A DNA stretch of 53,560 nt from an uncultured Rhizobiaceae bacterium (GTDB lineage Bacteria > Pseudomonadota > Alphaproteobacteria > Rhizobiales > Rhizobiaceae), in contig CAMYMG010000048.1 of assembly GCA_947259295.1 (NCBI GenBank), forward strand, positions 1-53,560. The letters run 5' to 3'. Shown here piece after piece: positions 17,032 through 24,913 of the stretch (the stretch's first letter is position 1; each line of letters starts with the position of its first letter). The position numbers and the translations under genes were made by a program. The notes under the pieces were generated by a model. That model ran no database searches and was not told the DNA's origin. It saw nothing but the letters and a program-made list of their open reading frames with translations.

Positions 17032-17739
17032 TCAGGCCTTGCCGTAGAGCGGGACGAGGGCGCCGCTGGTCGCCTTGTTCTGCGGCGACGCGAGATGGCA
17101 GATGGCCTCGGCCGCGTCGTCGAGCGCCACCCATTTGGAGAAGTCGGCCTTGGGCATGCCCTTGCGGTTGGCCGGCGTGTCGAGAATCGACGGCGCCACG
17201 GCATTGACCAGTATGCCCTTGCCCTTCACTTCATCGGCGAGCCCGACGGTGATTGCCGCGACGGCCGCCTTGCTTGCGGCGTAGGCGATCATTCCCGAAC
17301 CCTGCCGCGGCTCGAGGGCTGTACGCGCCACGACATTGACAATGCGGCCCTCGGTCCCGGATGCGAGCATGGCACGGGCCGCGGCACGGCAGCACAGAAA
17401 GGCCGTGCGCGCATTGAGGTCCATCATGGCGGCAAAGTCGTCGGGCGACGCCTGATCGATCCGGGCCATCGCGAAGCCGCCGGCGAGGTTTATCGATGCC
17501 CAGAGCGCTGGGACGGCGGCGTAGAATGCATCGACCGCGGGGGCGTCGGCGAGGTCGACCTTGGGGACGAGGACCACGTGGTCATTGCCGGCATACTCGA
17601 AATCGGCCGGGGCGGAGGCGTGGCTGCTCGGGACATGGCAGGTCGCACCCTCGTCGAGCAGGCGCTTCAGGACTGCGCCGCCGAGCGCGCCGGTGCCGCC
17701 CGTGACGACGATGTGCCTGTCCTTGAACATGCCAGTCAT
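17032..17739 (-). CDS. short-chain dehydrogenase/reductase
   Basis: 235 residues, a classical SDR. The NAD(P)-binding TGGTGALG motif is at residues 14-21, an NLAGG motif (the family NNAG position) follows, and YAASK supplies catalytic Tyr and Lys near 154-158. The residue 13 before the Tyr, normally the catalytic Ser, is Thr (ARTALEPRQGSGMIAY). The gene follows the decarboxylase gene by 31 bases on the same strand and is probably the third gene of that operon. It might then reduce or oxidise an aldehyde or alcohol made by the decarboxylase. The substrate is not known. Confidence 0.8.
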   Translation of the reverse strand: MTGMFKDRHIVVTGGTGALGGAVLKRLLDEGATCHVPSSHASAPADFEYAGNDHVVLVPKVDLADAPAVDAFYAAVPALWASINLAGGFAMARIDQASPDDFAAMMDLNARTAFLCCRAAARAMLASGTEGRIVNVVARTALEPRQGSGMIAYAASKAAVAAITVGLADEVKGKGILVNAVAPSILDTPANRKGMPKADFSKWVALDDAAEAICHLASPQNKATSGALVPLYGKA

Positions 17740-17770
17740 GACGCCTCCGCGACCGGCACTGCCGGTTCCT

Positions 17771-19360
17771 CTATTCTACAACGATCTCTATCAGATAGGG
17801 CCTGGCCGTGGCGCGTCCACGCCGAAGGGCGTCCGCCAGTCCGCTGATCGCAGTCAAGCGCTCGGCCTCGATGCCGTAGGCTTCGGCGACCTTGATGAAG
17901 TCTGGCGGTTCCGGCGAAACGCCGACCGGCTCGACGCCGACAGCCCGCATCGACGTCTCGATCTCGCGGTAGCCGCGATTGTTCCAGACGACGAAGATTA
18001 CCGGGGTTCCGGCATCGACCGCCACCGCGAGTTCCGGCAGCGTGAACTGGAAGCCGCCGTCGCCGGTAAGGCAGACGACGCAGGCGTCGGGCGCTCCGAG
18101 TGCCGCGCCGATGGCCGCCGGTGGGCCATAGCCCAGCGCGCCGTAGCCTGTGGCAGCATTGAACCAGCCGCCCGGCCGGTCGTGGTCGTAGCAGAGATTG
18201 GCGGCATAGATCGGCTGCGTCGAGTCACCGACGATGATCGCGCCCGGCAGGGCGTCGCGGATGGTCTCGACCGCCGTCACCTGCGCCTCGATCTGGGCAC
18301 CGATCTCGTTGCGGGCAGCCATGCGAACGGCTTCGGCACGGGCTGCGCCGTCGCCGCCACTGCGCGGCTGTACGCCCTTTTCGGCGAGGGCGGCGCACAG
18401 CGCCTCCAGCGCCAGCCTGCAATCCGCCTCGATCGGCACCGTGGCCGGCCAGCGCGCCAGCTGGTCGAGGTCGATGTCGATGCGGACAAGATTTTTTGGC
18501 ACGACGAAGCGGCCGTCAGCGTACATGTCGTAGTCGGTCGGTCCGAACTCGGTGCCCGCGGCGATCACCAGGTCGGCGTCGGCCATCATTGCGGCCACCG
18601 CCTCGAGGCTCGGGCTGGCCGGCACGCCGAGCGGATGGCGGTGCAGCATGCCGCGGCCGTTGACCGTCATCACCACCGGTGCGTCAAGCGTCTCGGCAAG
18701 CGTCTTGAGCGCCGCCTCGCTCCGCTTGGCACCACCACCGACCAGGATGAGCGGCTTTCTCGCCTCCGCCATGAGCGTCGCGGCGCGTGCGATGGCGTTG
18801 GGTCCGGGCGCGACGGGATCATAGGTCTGCACGGCGTCGGCCACGGCGTCGGCCTCGAGCCCCATGACGTCGATCGGGATCTCGATGTGCACCGGTCCGG
18901 GCCGTGATCGCGCAAACAGCTGAAAGGCACGATCCAGCACCTCAGGCAGTTCGCCGGCGCTCGTGATGCGATGCGAGAACAGCGCTACCTTCTCCATCAT
19001 GCCGCGCTGATCCGGCAATTCGTGCAGATGCCCGAGTCCCCGGCCGAGCGTCTCGCTGGCGTTGACGCCGGAAATCACCAGCATCGGGATCGAATCGGCG
19101 CGGGCCTGGCCCATGGCGGTGATGGTGTTGGTCAGCCCCGGCCCGGTGATGACGAAGGCGACGCCCGGCCGGCCGGTGACGCGCGCATAGCCGTCGGCCA
19201 TGAAGCCGGCGCCCTGCTCGTGGCGCGGCGTGACGTGGCGGATCGTCGAGCCGGCGAGCCCGCGGTAGAGCTCGACCGTGTGCACGCCCGGGATACCGAA
19301 GACGGTGTCGACGCCATGCTTTTCGAGCAGGCTGATGAGGGCTTCGCCGATCGTTGCCAT
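17771..19360 (-). CDS. aruI: thiamine-diphosphate-dependent decarboxylase, probably 5-guanidino-2-oxopentanoate decarboxylase
   Basis: 529 residues with the three domains of the acetolactate synthase/2-oxoacid decarboxylase family. The N-terminal PYR domain has the ThDP-activating Glu48 (RHEQGAGFMADGYAR). The middle domain starts near 190. The C-terminal PP domain has the ThDP/Mg motif GDGGFQFTLPELAVAVDAG...NNRGY. It cleaves a 2-oxo acid to an aldehyde and CO2. The assignment to 2-ketoarginine (AruI type, arginine transaminase pathway) rests on resemblance and on the neighbours, a guanidino-group hydrolase and an arginine-type importer. It is 3 bases from the upstream hydrolase gene. Another branched or amino-substituted 2-oxo acid is possible. 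Confidence 0.72.
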   Translation of the reverse strand: MATIGEALISLLEKHGVDTVFGIPGVHTVELYRGLAGSTIRHVTPRHEQGAGFMADGYARVTGRPGVAFVITGPGLTNTITAMGQARADSIPMLVISGVNASETLGRGLGHLHELPDQRGMMEKVALFSHRITSAGELPEVLDRAFQLFARSRPGPVHIEIPIDVMGLEADAVADAVQTYDPVAPGPNAIARAATLMAEARKPLILVGGGAKRSEAALKTLAETLDAPVVMTVNGRGMLHRHPLGVPASPSLEAVAAMMADADLVIAAGTEFGPTDYDMYADGRFVVPKNLVRIDIDLDQLARWPATVPIEADCRLALEALCAALAEKGVQPRSGGDGAARAEAVRMAARNEIGAQIEAQVTAVETIRDALPGAIIVGDSTQPIYAANLCYDHDRPGGWFNAATGYGALGYGPPAAIGAALGAPDACVVCLTGDGGFQFTLPELAVAVDAGTPVIFVVWNNRGYREIETSMRAVGVEPVGVSPEPPDFIKVAEAYGIEAERLTAISGLADALRRGRATARPYLIEIVVE

Positions 19361-19363
19361 GGG

Positions 19364-20257
19364 CTATGCCTGTCCCCGCAAGATCGGGCGGGTCAGGCAG
19401 GTCGGGCCGCCCTCGCAGGCAATGCACAGCGCATCGGCCTCGAAGGTGACGACGCTGCAGCCGGCGGCTTCCATCGCGGCCAGTGTCTTCGGGAAGCCTG
19501 CAACGGCGATGACCTCGCGCGGTGCGGTCGGCAGCACGTTAAGGCTGAGGCCGTTGCTTTCGGCAAACTCCTGCCGGTCGCCCTCGACCAGACGGATGCC
19601 GCGCGCCTTCAGCAGCTGGTAGAAGGCTGCGGGCAGCAGCGGCGAATGGACCAGCGCCAGATCGTCGGCCAGCGGGCTGATCACCGACATCAGGTGCAGG
19701 CAGGCTTCCTCGCCCTGCCAGAGCGGCAGGTCGAAGCCGAGCACCTCGATGCCCTTCGGCGCCAGCAGTTCGGCCATCTGGCGGATGCCTTCCTGATTGG
19801 TGCGCACGCCGCGGCCGATGACCAGCGTCGTCGCGTCGAGCCAGACGCAGTCGCCGCCTTCGACTGTCCCCGGCGCCTCGATGCGGCCGAGCACCGGGAT
19901 GCCCATGCGTGCATAGGCAGCCTCGTGCAGTCCGGGCTCGGGCCGGCGCAGCGCCTTGCCCATCGACAGGATGATGGCGCCGTGATCGGTCATCAGCGAG
20001 GGATCATGCGTGAATACGGAATCGGCCAGCCCGTCATCCGCGTCGGTCAGCCATTCGATGCTGGCGCCGGCGGCTTCGATGAGGCCGGAAAACCGCTCGT
20101 GCTGGAGCGCGGCCCGCGCGGCGTCAAATGCCGGGCCGTAGTGCCATTCGGCCGCCTTGGCATGGCGCATGGCGCTGCCGGCCGACCGCATCAGCACGCG
20201 CTTCAGCGGCGCCGCCATCGATTGCGATCCATACAGTTTTTGCGGCTGAACATTCAT
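19364..20257 (-). CDS. dimethylarginine dimethylaminohydrolase/arginine deiminase family hydrolase
   Basis: 297 residues. Guanidine-modifying enzymes of this fold attack the guanidino carbon with a Cys near the C-terminus. Here GGPTCLTRP puts it at residue 287; the general-base His is probably in EACLHLMSV, and acidic substrate contacts in VEGGDC and FTHDPSL are as expected. DDAH converts N-methylated arginine to citrulline plus methylamine; close relatives act on arginine or agmatine. ATG 20257 gives MNVQPQKL; longer versions run into the divergent promoter region. It is the first gene of a minus-strand operon with the decarboxylase and SDR, back to back with an amino acid importer. Confidence 0.75.
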   Translation of the reverse strand: MNVQPQKLYGSQSMAAPLKRVLMRSAGSAMRHAKAAEWHYGPAFDAARAALQHERFSGLIEAAGASIEWLTDADDGLADSVFTHDPSLMTDHGAIILSMGKALRRPEPGLHEAAYARMGIPVLGRIEAPGTVEGGDCVWLDATTLVIGRGVRTNQEGIRQMAELLAPKGIEVLGFDLPLWQGEEACLHLMSVISPLADDLALVHSPLLPAAFYQLLKARGIRLVEGDRQEFAESNGLSLNVLPTAPREVIAVAGFPKTLAAMEAAGCSVVTFEADALCIACEGGPTCLTRPILRGQA

Positions 20258-20462
20258 CTTTGGCACTCCCGGGTACTCCTGCCAGCCGTCAATAGACAGC
20301 CATCCGGCATGCCGCAAGGGCCAGCAATGCCGGGTTGACGGAGGCAAGCCGACCGGTCCATCCTGTAACCGGGACAGGAATTTGTGACGGGTTGATGGGT
20401 ACGAGAGTCGGTAATTGCACAGTCGGATGCGCGGAACAGCCAGCGTGAGTTCATCCGACTCC
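20258..20462. promoter_or_regulatory. divergent control region of the arginine-type locus
   Basis: 205 bases between the outward-facing hydrolase and ABC transporter genes must contain both promoters. A short inverted repeat, CCTGT-N7-ACAGG (20365-20381), lies roughly midway. No regulator gene is nearby and no confident -35/-10 pair was found. Confidence 0.35.
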
Positions 20463-21260
20463 ATGTCGCCCTCAACGGCCGAGGCGGAAAGTGGCGCCGC
20501 CGAAGCAATCCACATCGAGCAACTGCACAAGAAGTTCGGCGATTTGCACGTGCTGAAGGGCGTGTCGTTGTCGGCGCGCGACGGCGACGTGGTGGCGATC
20601 ATCGGCGGCAGCGGCTCCGGCAAGTCGACGCTGTTGCGCTGCATCAACTGCCTCGAAAACCCGACCAGCGGCGTCATCCGGGTCAATGGCGAGGAGATCA
20701 AGCTCAAGGCCGACAGCCATGGCCACACCGTGCCGGCCGACCGCCGGCAGATCGAGCGCATCCGCTCGAAGCTCGGCATGGTGTTCCAGAACTTCAACCT
20801 GTGGAGCCACATGACGCTGATCGAGAACGTCATCGAGGTTCCCGTCCACGTGCTCGGCGTCAAGCGCGACAAGGCGATCGCCACCGCCGAGGCCCTGCTC
20901 GACCGCGTCGGCCTGGCCGACAAGCGCGATGTCTACCCGGCCTTCATGTCCGGCGGCCAGCAGCAGCGCGGCGCCATCGCGCGGGCCCTCGCGATCCAGC
21001 CGCGCGTCATGCTGTTCGACGAGCCGACCTCGGCGCTCGACCCCGAACTCGTCGGCGAGGTGCTCAAGGTCATCGCCGACCTCGCCGAGGAAGGCCGCAC
21101 GATGATCCTCGTCACCCACGAGATGAAGTTCGCCCGCGAGGTCGCGACGCATGTCGTCTATCTCTACAACGGCCTCATCGAGGAGGAAGGTCCGCCCGAG
21201 CAGATCTTCGGGGCGCCGAAATCCGAACGGCTGAAACAGTTCATCAGCAACATCCACTAA
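20463..21260 (+). CDS. polar amino acid ABC transporter ATP-binding protein
   Basis: 265 residues from the ATG at 20463. It has Walker A GGSGSGKST, Q loop VFQNFNLW, signature SGGQQQRG, Walker B VMLFDEPTSALDPE and switch His in ILVTHEMKFA, and it closes with the PKSERLKQFI tail usual in arginine/lysine/histidine/octopine importers. It hydrolyses ATP at the inner face to drive uptake. The start is uncertain: in-frame ATG 20427 and TTG 20415 would add 12-16 residues, none with a good ribosome site. First gene of a plus-strand operon: binding protein, two permeases and an Ldh2-family enzyme. Confidence 0.9.
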   Translation: MSPSTAEAESGAAEAIHIEQLHKKFGDLHVLKGVSLSARDGDVVAIIGGSGSGKSTLLRCINCLENPTSGVIRVNGEEIKLKADSHGHTVPADRRQIERIRSKLGMVFQNFNLWSHMTLIENVIEVPVHVLGVKRDKAIATAEALLDRVGLADKRDVYPAFMSGGQQQRGAIARALAIQPRVMLFDEPTSALDPELVGEVLKVIADLAEEGRTMILVTHEMKFAREVATHVVYLYNGLIEEEGPPEQIFGAPKSERLKQFISNIH

Positions 21261-21301
21261 CCAGAAAACCAACGAACACCTGCAAGAATGGGAGCCATAC
21301 A

Positions 21302-22081
21302 ATGCAGAACATCCTGAAAGCCGCAGCCGCCGCACTTATCCTCACCGCCTCGGGCATCAGTTTTGCCAATGCCGAGGAGGTCAAGATCGGCTTCTCGCCG
21401 GAAGCCTACCCGCCCTTCTATTCGGCCGACGCGTCGGGCAACTGGACCGGCTGGGAGGTCGATATCGTCAACGCCATCTGCGAAGAGGCGAAGTTCGACT
21501 GCGTCATGACGCCGATCCCGTGGGACGGCCTGATTCCCGGGCTGACCACCAAGAAGATCGACGCCATCATGAACTCGATGTCGATCACCGCTGAGCGCGA
21601 AAAGACCATCGCCTTCTCGAACAAGTACTACAATACCCCGACCGCCATCGTCGGACCGAAGGGCGAGAGCTTCGGCGCCACGCCTGAAGACCTGAAGGGC
21701 AAGATCCTCGGCGTCCAGGTGTCGACCGTCCATTCGGCCTACGCCAAGAAGCATTTCACCGACGCCGCCGAGATCAAGGAATACCAGACCCAGGATGAGG
21801 CCAATCAGGACCTGGCCGCCGGCCGCATCGACGCTACGCAGGCCGACTCCATCGCGCTCGACGCCTTCCTGCAGTCGGATCAGGGCAAGGAATGCTGCGA
21901 CCTCAAGGGCTATGTCGCCGAAGATCTCGAAATCCTCGGACCGGGCGTCGGCGCCGGCGTGCGCAAGGAAGACACCGAGCTGAAGGAAAAGATCAACGCC
22001 GCGATCAAGGCCATCCGCGACAACGGCAAGTACGACGAGATCACGAAGAAGTACTTCGATTTCGACATCTACGGCAGCTGA
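21302..22081 (+). CDS. amino acid ABC transporter substrate-binding protein
   Basis: 259 residues. The signal peptide MQNILKAAAAALILTASGISFANA (cleaved near 24) leads to a family-3 periplasmic binding protein: VKIGFSPEAYPPFYSADASG, then GWEVDIVNAIC, the hinge DGLIPGLTTKKIDAIMNSMSIT with the Arg-Glu-Lys loop TAEREKTI, and the C-terminal IKAIRDNGKYDEITKKYF. These resemble lysine/arginine/ornithine and octopine/nopaline receptors. Cys pairs (CEEAKFDC and CC at about 198-199) may form disulfides. It has its own ribosome site (GGGAG) 40 bases after the ATPase gene. Confidence 0.9.
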   Translation: MQNILKAAAAALILTASGISFANAEEVKIGFSPEAYPPFYSADASGNWTGWEVDIVNAICEEAKFDCVMTPIPWDGLIPGLTTKKIDAIMNSMSITAEREKTIAFSNKYYNTPTAIVGPKGESFGATPEDLKGKILGVQVSTVHSAYAKKHFTDAAEIKEYQTQDEANQDLAAGRIDATQADSIALDAFLQSDQGKECCDLKGYVAEDLEILGPGVGAGVRKEDTELKEKINAAIKAIRDNGKYDEITKKYFDFDIYGS

Positions 22082-22101
22082 TCGCAGGCCGTTCTGACAC
22101 C

Positions 22102-22131
22102 GGCCGCGCCTGGCGATCGTCAGGCGCGGCC
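22102..22131 (+). terminator. GC-rich stem-loop after the binding-protein gene
   Basis: GGCCGCGCCTG, loop GCGATCGT, CAGGCGCGGCC: a perfect 11-bp stem 20 bases after the binding-protein stop, with no T tract. As in the TRAP operon, it probably stabilises the binding-protein message or attenuates transcription into the permease genes. Confidence 0.6.
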
Positions 22132-22283
22132 AACTTCACAGGGGACGGCGGGACCAGACTCCGGAAAGGAGCGCCCGCCAGGCACAGAGTGGGACCGGGT
22201 CTATCGAAGCGCTCCTCATACCGCTGGCGCAGACGAGCATTCTCGACCTGCTGGCGCTCAGCCCGCCCGGCTGGGGCGGCAAT

Positions 22284-22955
22284 TTGCTGCGCGGCCTGTT
22301 CAACTCGGTGCAGATCGCCGTCGGCGCCTTCGGGATCGGCCTGCTGATCGGCACCGGCGGCGCCTATGGCAAGCTTTATGGCGGGCCGGTGATGCGCGAC
22401 CTGCTCGAGGTTTACACCACCATCGTGCGCGCCGTGCCTGAACTGGTGCTTATCCTGCTGCTCTATTTCGCCGGTACCGACCTCATCAACCGGGTACTCG
22501 AGGCGATGGGCTATGCCCGCATCGACGTCAACGGACTGGTCGCCGGCATCTGGGTGCTGGCCTTCGTGCAGGGCGCCTACGCCACGGAGGTGATCCGCGG
22601 CGCCATCCTGTCGGTGCCGCAGGGCCAGATCGAGGCAGCCCGCGCCTACGGCATGTCGCCCGGCATGATGCTACGCCGCATCACCCTGCCGGCGATGCTG
22701 CCCTTCGCCATTCCGGGCCTCGCCAATCTCTGGCTGATCGCCACCAAGGACACGGCGCTCCTCGCCATCGTCGGTTTCAACGAACTGACGCAGGAGACGC
22801 GCACTGCCGCCGGCCAGACCAAGGCATACTTCACCTTCTTCATGGCTGCCGGTGCGCTCTATCTGGCGCTCACGCTGGTTTCCAATGTCATCATCGCCCG
22901 CATCGAGCGCTGGTCGCGCCGCGGCACGCCGTCGGTGGCGGGAGGCGGACGATGA
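22284..22955 (+). CDS. amino acid ABC transporter permease (HisQ-type)
   Basis: 223 residues from the first in-frame canonical start (TTG 22284), but this begins right at the first helix. In-frame coding-like sequence extends upstream (IEALLIPLAQTSILDLLALSPPGWGGN) to about 22203 and stays open to 22098. No ATG, GTG or TTG lies there, so the true start is unclear. The rest is a standard HisM/HisQ permease: five helices, IVRAVPELVLILLLYF, and the ATPase-contact EAA loop EAARAYGMSPGMMLRRITLPAMLPFAIPG. It forms the channel with the next gene product. Its stop overlaps that gene's start (ATGA). Confidence 0.85.
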   Translation: MLRGLFNSVQIAVGAFGIGLLIGTGGAYGKLYGGPVMRDLLEVYTTIVRAVPELVLILLLYFAGTDLINRVLEAMGYARIDVNGLVAGIWVLAFVQGAYATEVIRGAILSVPQGQIEAARAYGMSPGMMLRRITLPAMLPFAIPGLANLWLIATKDTALLAIVGFNELTQETRTAAGQTKAYFTFFMAAGALYLALTLVSNVIIARIERWSRRGTPSVAGGGR

Positions 22956-23767
22956 GCGTCCAGCCCGCACCCGGCATCGTCGATGCGACGGCCCGGGCGT
23001 CGCTCTGGCTGCAGCCGCACCGCATCATCCTGATCGCCGTCGCGCTTGCCCTGTTTGCCGCGGCCGCATTCTTCATGCGCTGGGACTGGATCCCGCAATA
23101 TTACGACCTCGCGCTGCAGGGCCTGTGGCGCACCATCTGGATACTGGTGGTGACGGTGATCCTGGGCTTCATGCTGGCCGTGCCTCTCGGGCTGGCGCAA
23201 GCGGCCGGACCGCGCTGGCTGGCATGGCCGGCGCAGGCCTTCTGCACCGTCATCCGCGGCACGCCTCTGCTGCTGCAGCTCTGGCTGCTCTATTACGGCC
23301 TGGGGTCGCTGTTCCCGCAGTTTCCCTGGATCCGCCAGTCCGAACTCTGGCCCTATCTCAGGCAGGCATGGCCCTACGCCGTGCTGTCGCTGACCATCTC
23401 CTACGCCGCCTATGAGGGCGAGGTGATGCGCGGCGCCTTTGCCGGCGTGCCTCGCGGCCAGCTGGAGGCCGCCCGCGCCTATGGCATGAGCCGCTGGAAG
23501 GTCTTCCGCCGCATCTGGATGCCCCAGGCCTTCTTCCGCGCACTGCCGACGCTGGCCGGCGAAACCGTGCTGCAGCTCAAGGCGACGCCTCTGGTGGCAA
23601 CCATCACCGTGGTCGACATCTATGCCGTGGCCTCGCGGGTCCGGCAGGACACGTTCATCGTCTACGAACCGCTGCTGCTGCTCGCGCTGATCTATCTCAT
23701 CATCACCGGCATCATCGTTTTCGCGTTCAAGAAAATCGAGGCGCGCATTCCGGTCCGGGTGGCCTGA
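22952..23767 (+). CDS. amino acid ABC transporter permease (HisM-type)
   Basis: 271 residues, second membrane subunit of the same importer. It starts with a longer cytoplasmic leader, then a first helix (IILIAVALALFAAAAFF) and the core: VIRGTPLLLQLWLLYYG, a typical polar amino acid permease motif, and the EAA loop EAARAYGMSRWKVFRRIWMPQAFFRALP. The end (FKKIEARIPVRVA) is cytoplasmic. ATG 22952 overlaps the previous stop. Both permeases together resemble arginine/ornithine/octopine uptake systems; the exact ligand cannot be read. Confidence 0.9.
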   Translation: MSVQPAPGIVDATARASLWLQPHRIILIAVALALFAAAAFFMRWDWIPQYYDLALQGLWRTIWILVVTVILGFMLAVPLGLAQAAGPRWLAWPAQAFCTVIRGTPLLLQLWLLYYGLGSLFPQFPWIRQSELWPYLRQAWPYAVLSLTISYAAYEGEVMRGAFAGVPRGQLEAARAYGMSRWKVFRRIWMPQAFFRALPTLAGETVLQLKATPLVATITVVDIYAVASRVRQDTFIVYEPLLLLALIYLIITGIIVFAFKKIEARIPVRVA

Positions 23768-23772
23768 ACGCC

Positions 23773-24792
23773 ATGGCCGAAACCGTTCGCATCGAGCTGG
23801 ATGAGGCGCAGGCGCTTTGCGAGCGGGCGGCGATGGCCGCGGGCGCAACGGAAGAGGTGGCGCGCGCCCTGGCGCGGTCGGCCGTCTCGGCCGAAGCGGA
23901 TGGCCACGGCCTCATGGGCCTGGCGCATTTCGCCGGCTATCTCGACGCGATGCAGTCCGGGCGCCTCGACGGCGCCGCCGACCCGGTCGTAACGCGGCCG
24001 GCGCTCGCGCTCTACCTTGCCGATGCGATGGCCGGATCGGCCTATACGGCCTTCGACCGCGTTTTCGAGGATTTTGCCAAGACGGCGAGCCTGTTCGGCG
24101 TTGCCGTGTTTTCGCAGAAGAACGCCTATACGAGCGGTGCGCTCGGCTATTTCGCTGCCCGGCTGGCGGAGGCCGGGCTCGTGTCCATTGCCGCCACCAA
24201 CGGTCCGGCGCTGCTTGCCGGCTCCGGCTCGACGAAGCCGGTCTACTGCACCAACCCGATGGCCTTCGCCGCACCGGTTGCAGACGGCCCGCCTTTGCTC
24301 ATCGACCAGTCGTCGAGCGCCACTGCCTTCGCCTCGGTGCGCAAGGCGGCGCGCGAGGGCAACGACATCCCGCAAGGCTGGGCGGTCGATGCCGAGGGCC
24401 ACCCGACGACCGATCCGGCGCAAGCCATGAAGGGTGCGCTGCTCGCCTTCGGCGGCGAGCGCGGCGCCAATATCGCGCTGATGGTCGAGGTCCTCGCCGC
24501 CGGTGTGTCGGGCGCCAATTGGTCGCTCGACGCGCCGAGCTTCGCACAAGGGTCGCAAAATCCCGGCACCGGCCTGTTCGTGCTGGCGCTCGACCCCAGG
24601 CTTATCGACCCCGACTTCGCATCGCGCATGAAAGACCAGCTCGAGCGGCTGCGCTCCGACTTCGGCGTCCACATTCCCGGACGCGGCAAGGGGCTTGCGC
24701 GGGCACGGGCGCAGTCGGCAGGGATCGATGTCCCGCTGGAGGTCCATGAACGTCTCCTGGCGGCAGCCGAGGGCCGCCGGCCGAGCGCCTGA
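23773..24792 (+). CDS. Ldh2/malate dehydrogenase-family NAD(P)H oxidoreductase
   Basis: 339 residues of the second (non-Rossmann) lactate/malate dehydrogenase family. Members reduce 2-oxo acids or cyclic imines such as delta1-pyrroline-2-carboxylate and delta1-piperideine-2-carboxylate, using NAD(P)H. Marks are ADGHGLMGLAHF (about 44-55, expected catalytic His), TNGPALLAGSGSTKPVYCTNPMAFAAP for cofactor and substrate, and the C-terminal IPGRGKG. It begins 5 bases after the permease stop, so it belongs to the importer operon and probably acts on the imported compound or a product of it. Imine reduction in basic amino acid breakdown is the likeliest role. Confidence 0.75.
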   Translation: MAETVRIELDEAQALCERAAMAAGATEEVARALARSAVSAEADGHGLMGLAHFAGYLDAMQSGRLDGAADPVVTRPALALYLADAMAGSAYTAFDRVFEDFAKTASLFGVAVFSQKNAYTSGALGYFAARLAEAGLVSIAATNGPALLAGSGSTKPVYCTNPMAFAAPVADGPPLLIDQSSSATAFASVRKAAREGNDIPQGWAVDAEGHPTTDPAQAMKGALLAFGGERGANIALMVEVLAAGVSGANWSLDAPSFAQGSQNPGTGLFVLALDPRLIDPDFASRMKDQLERLRSDFGVHIPGRGKGLARARAQSAGIDVPLEVHERLLAAAEGRRPSA

Positions 24793-24913
24793 GGGCGCAT
24801 GCCGCCTGCCGCCGCGTGCATCGCGCCACCCGGCAGGATGCGCTTTGCGTTCCCCGCAAAACCGACTAAGAACGGCTGAAACCCCGCGCCCGAAGACGCC
24901 ACCGGAGCCCATC

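Noticed and set aside
20415..20463. Longer ABC ATP-binding protein starting at TTG 20415 or ATG 20427
   Set aside because: The added residues are not like the family N-terminus and have no ribosome site; ATG 20463 is preferred, though not certain.
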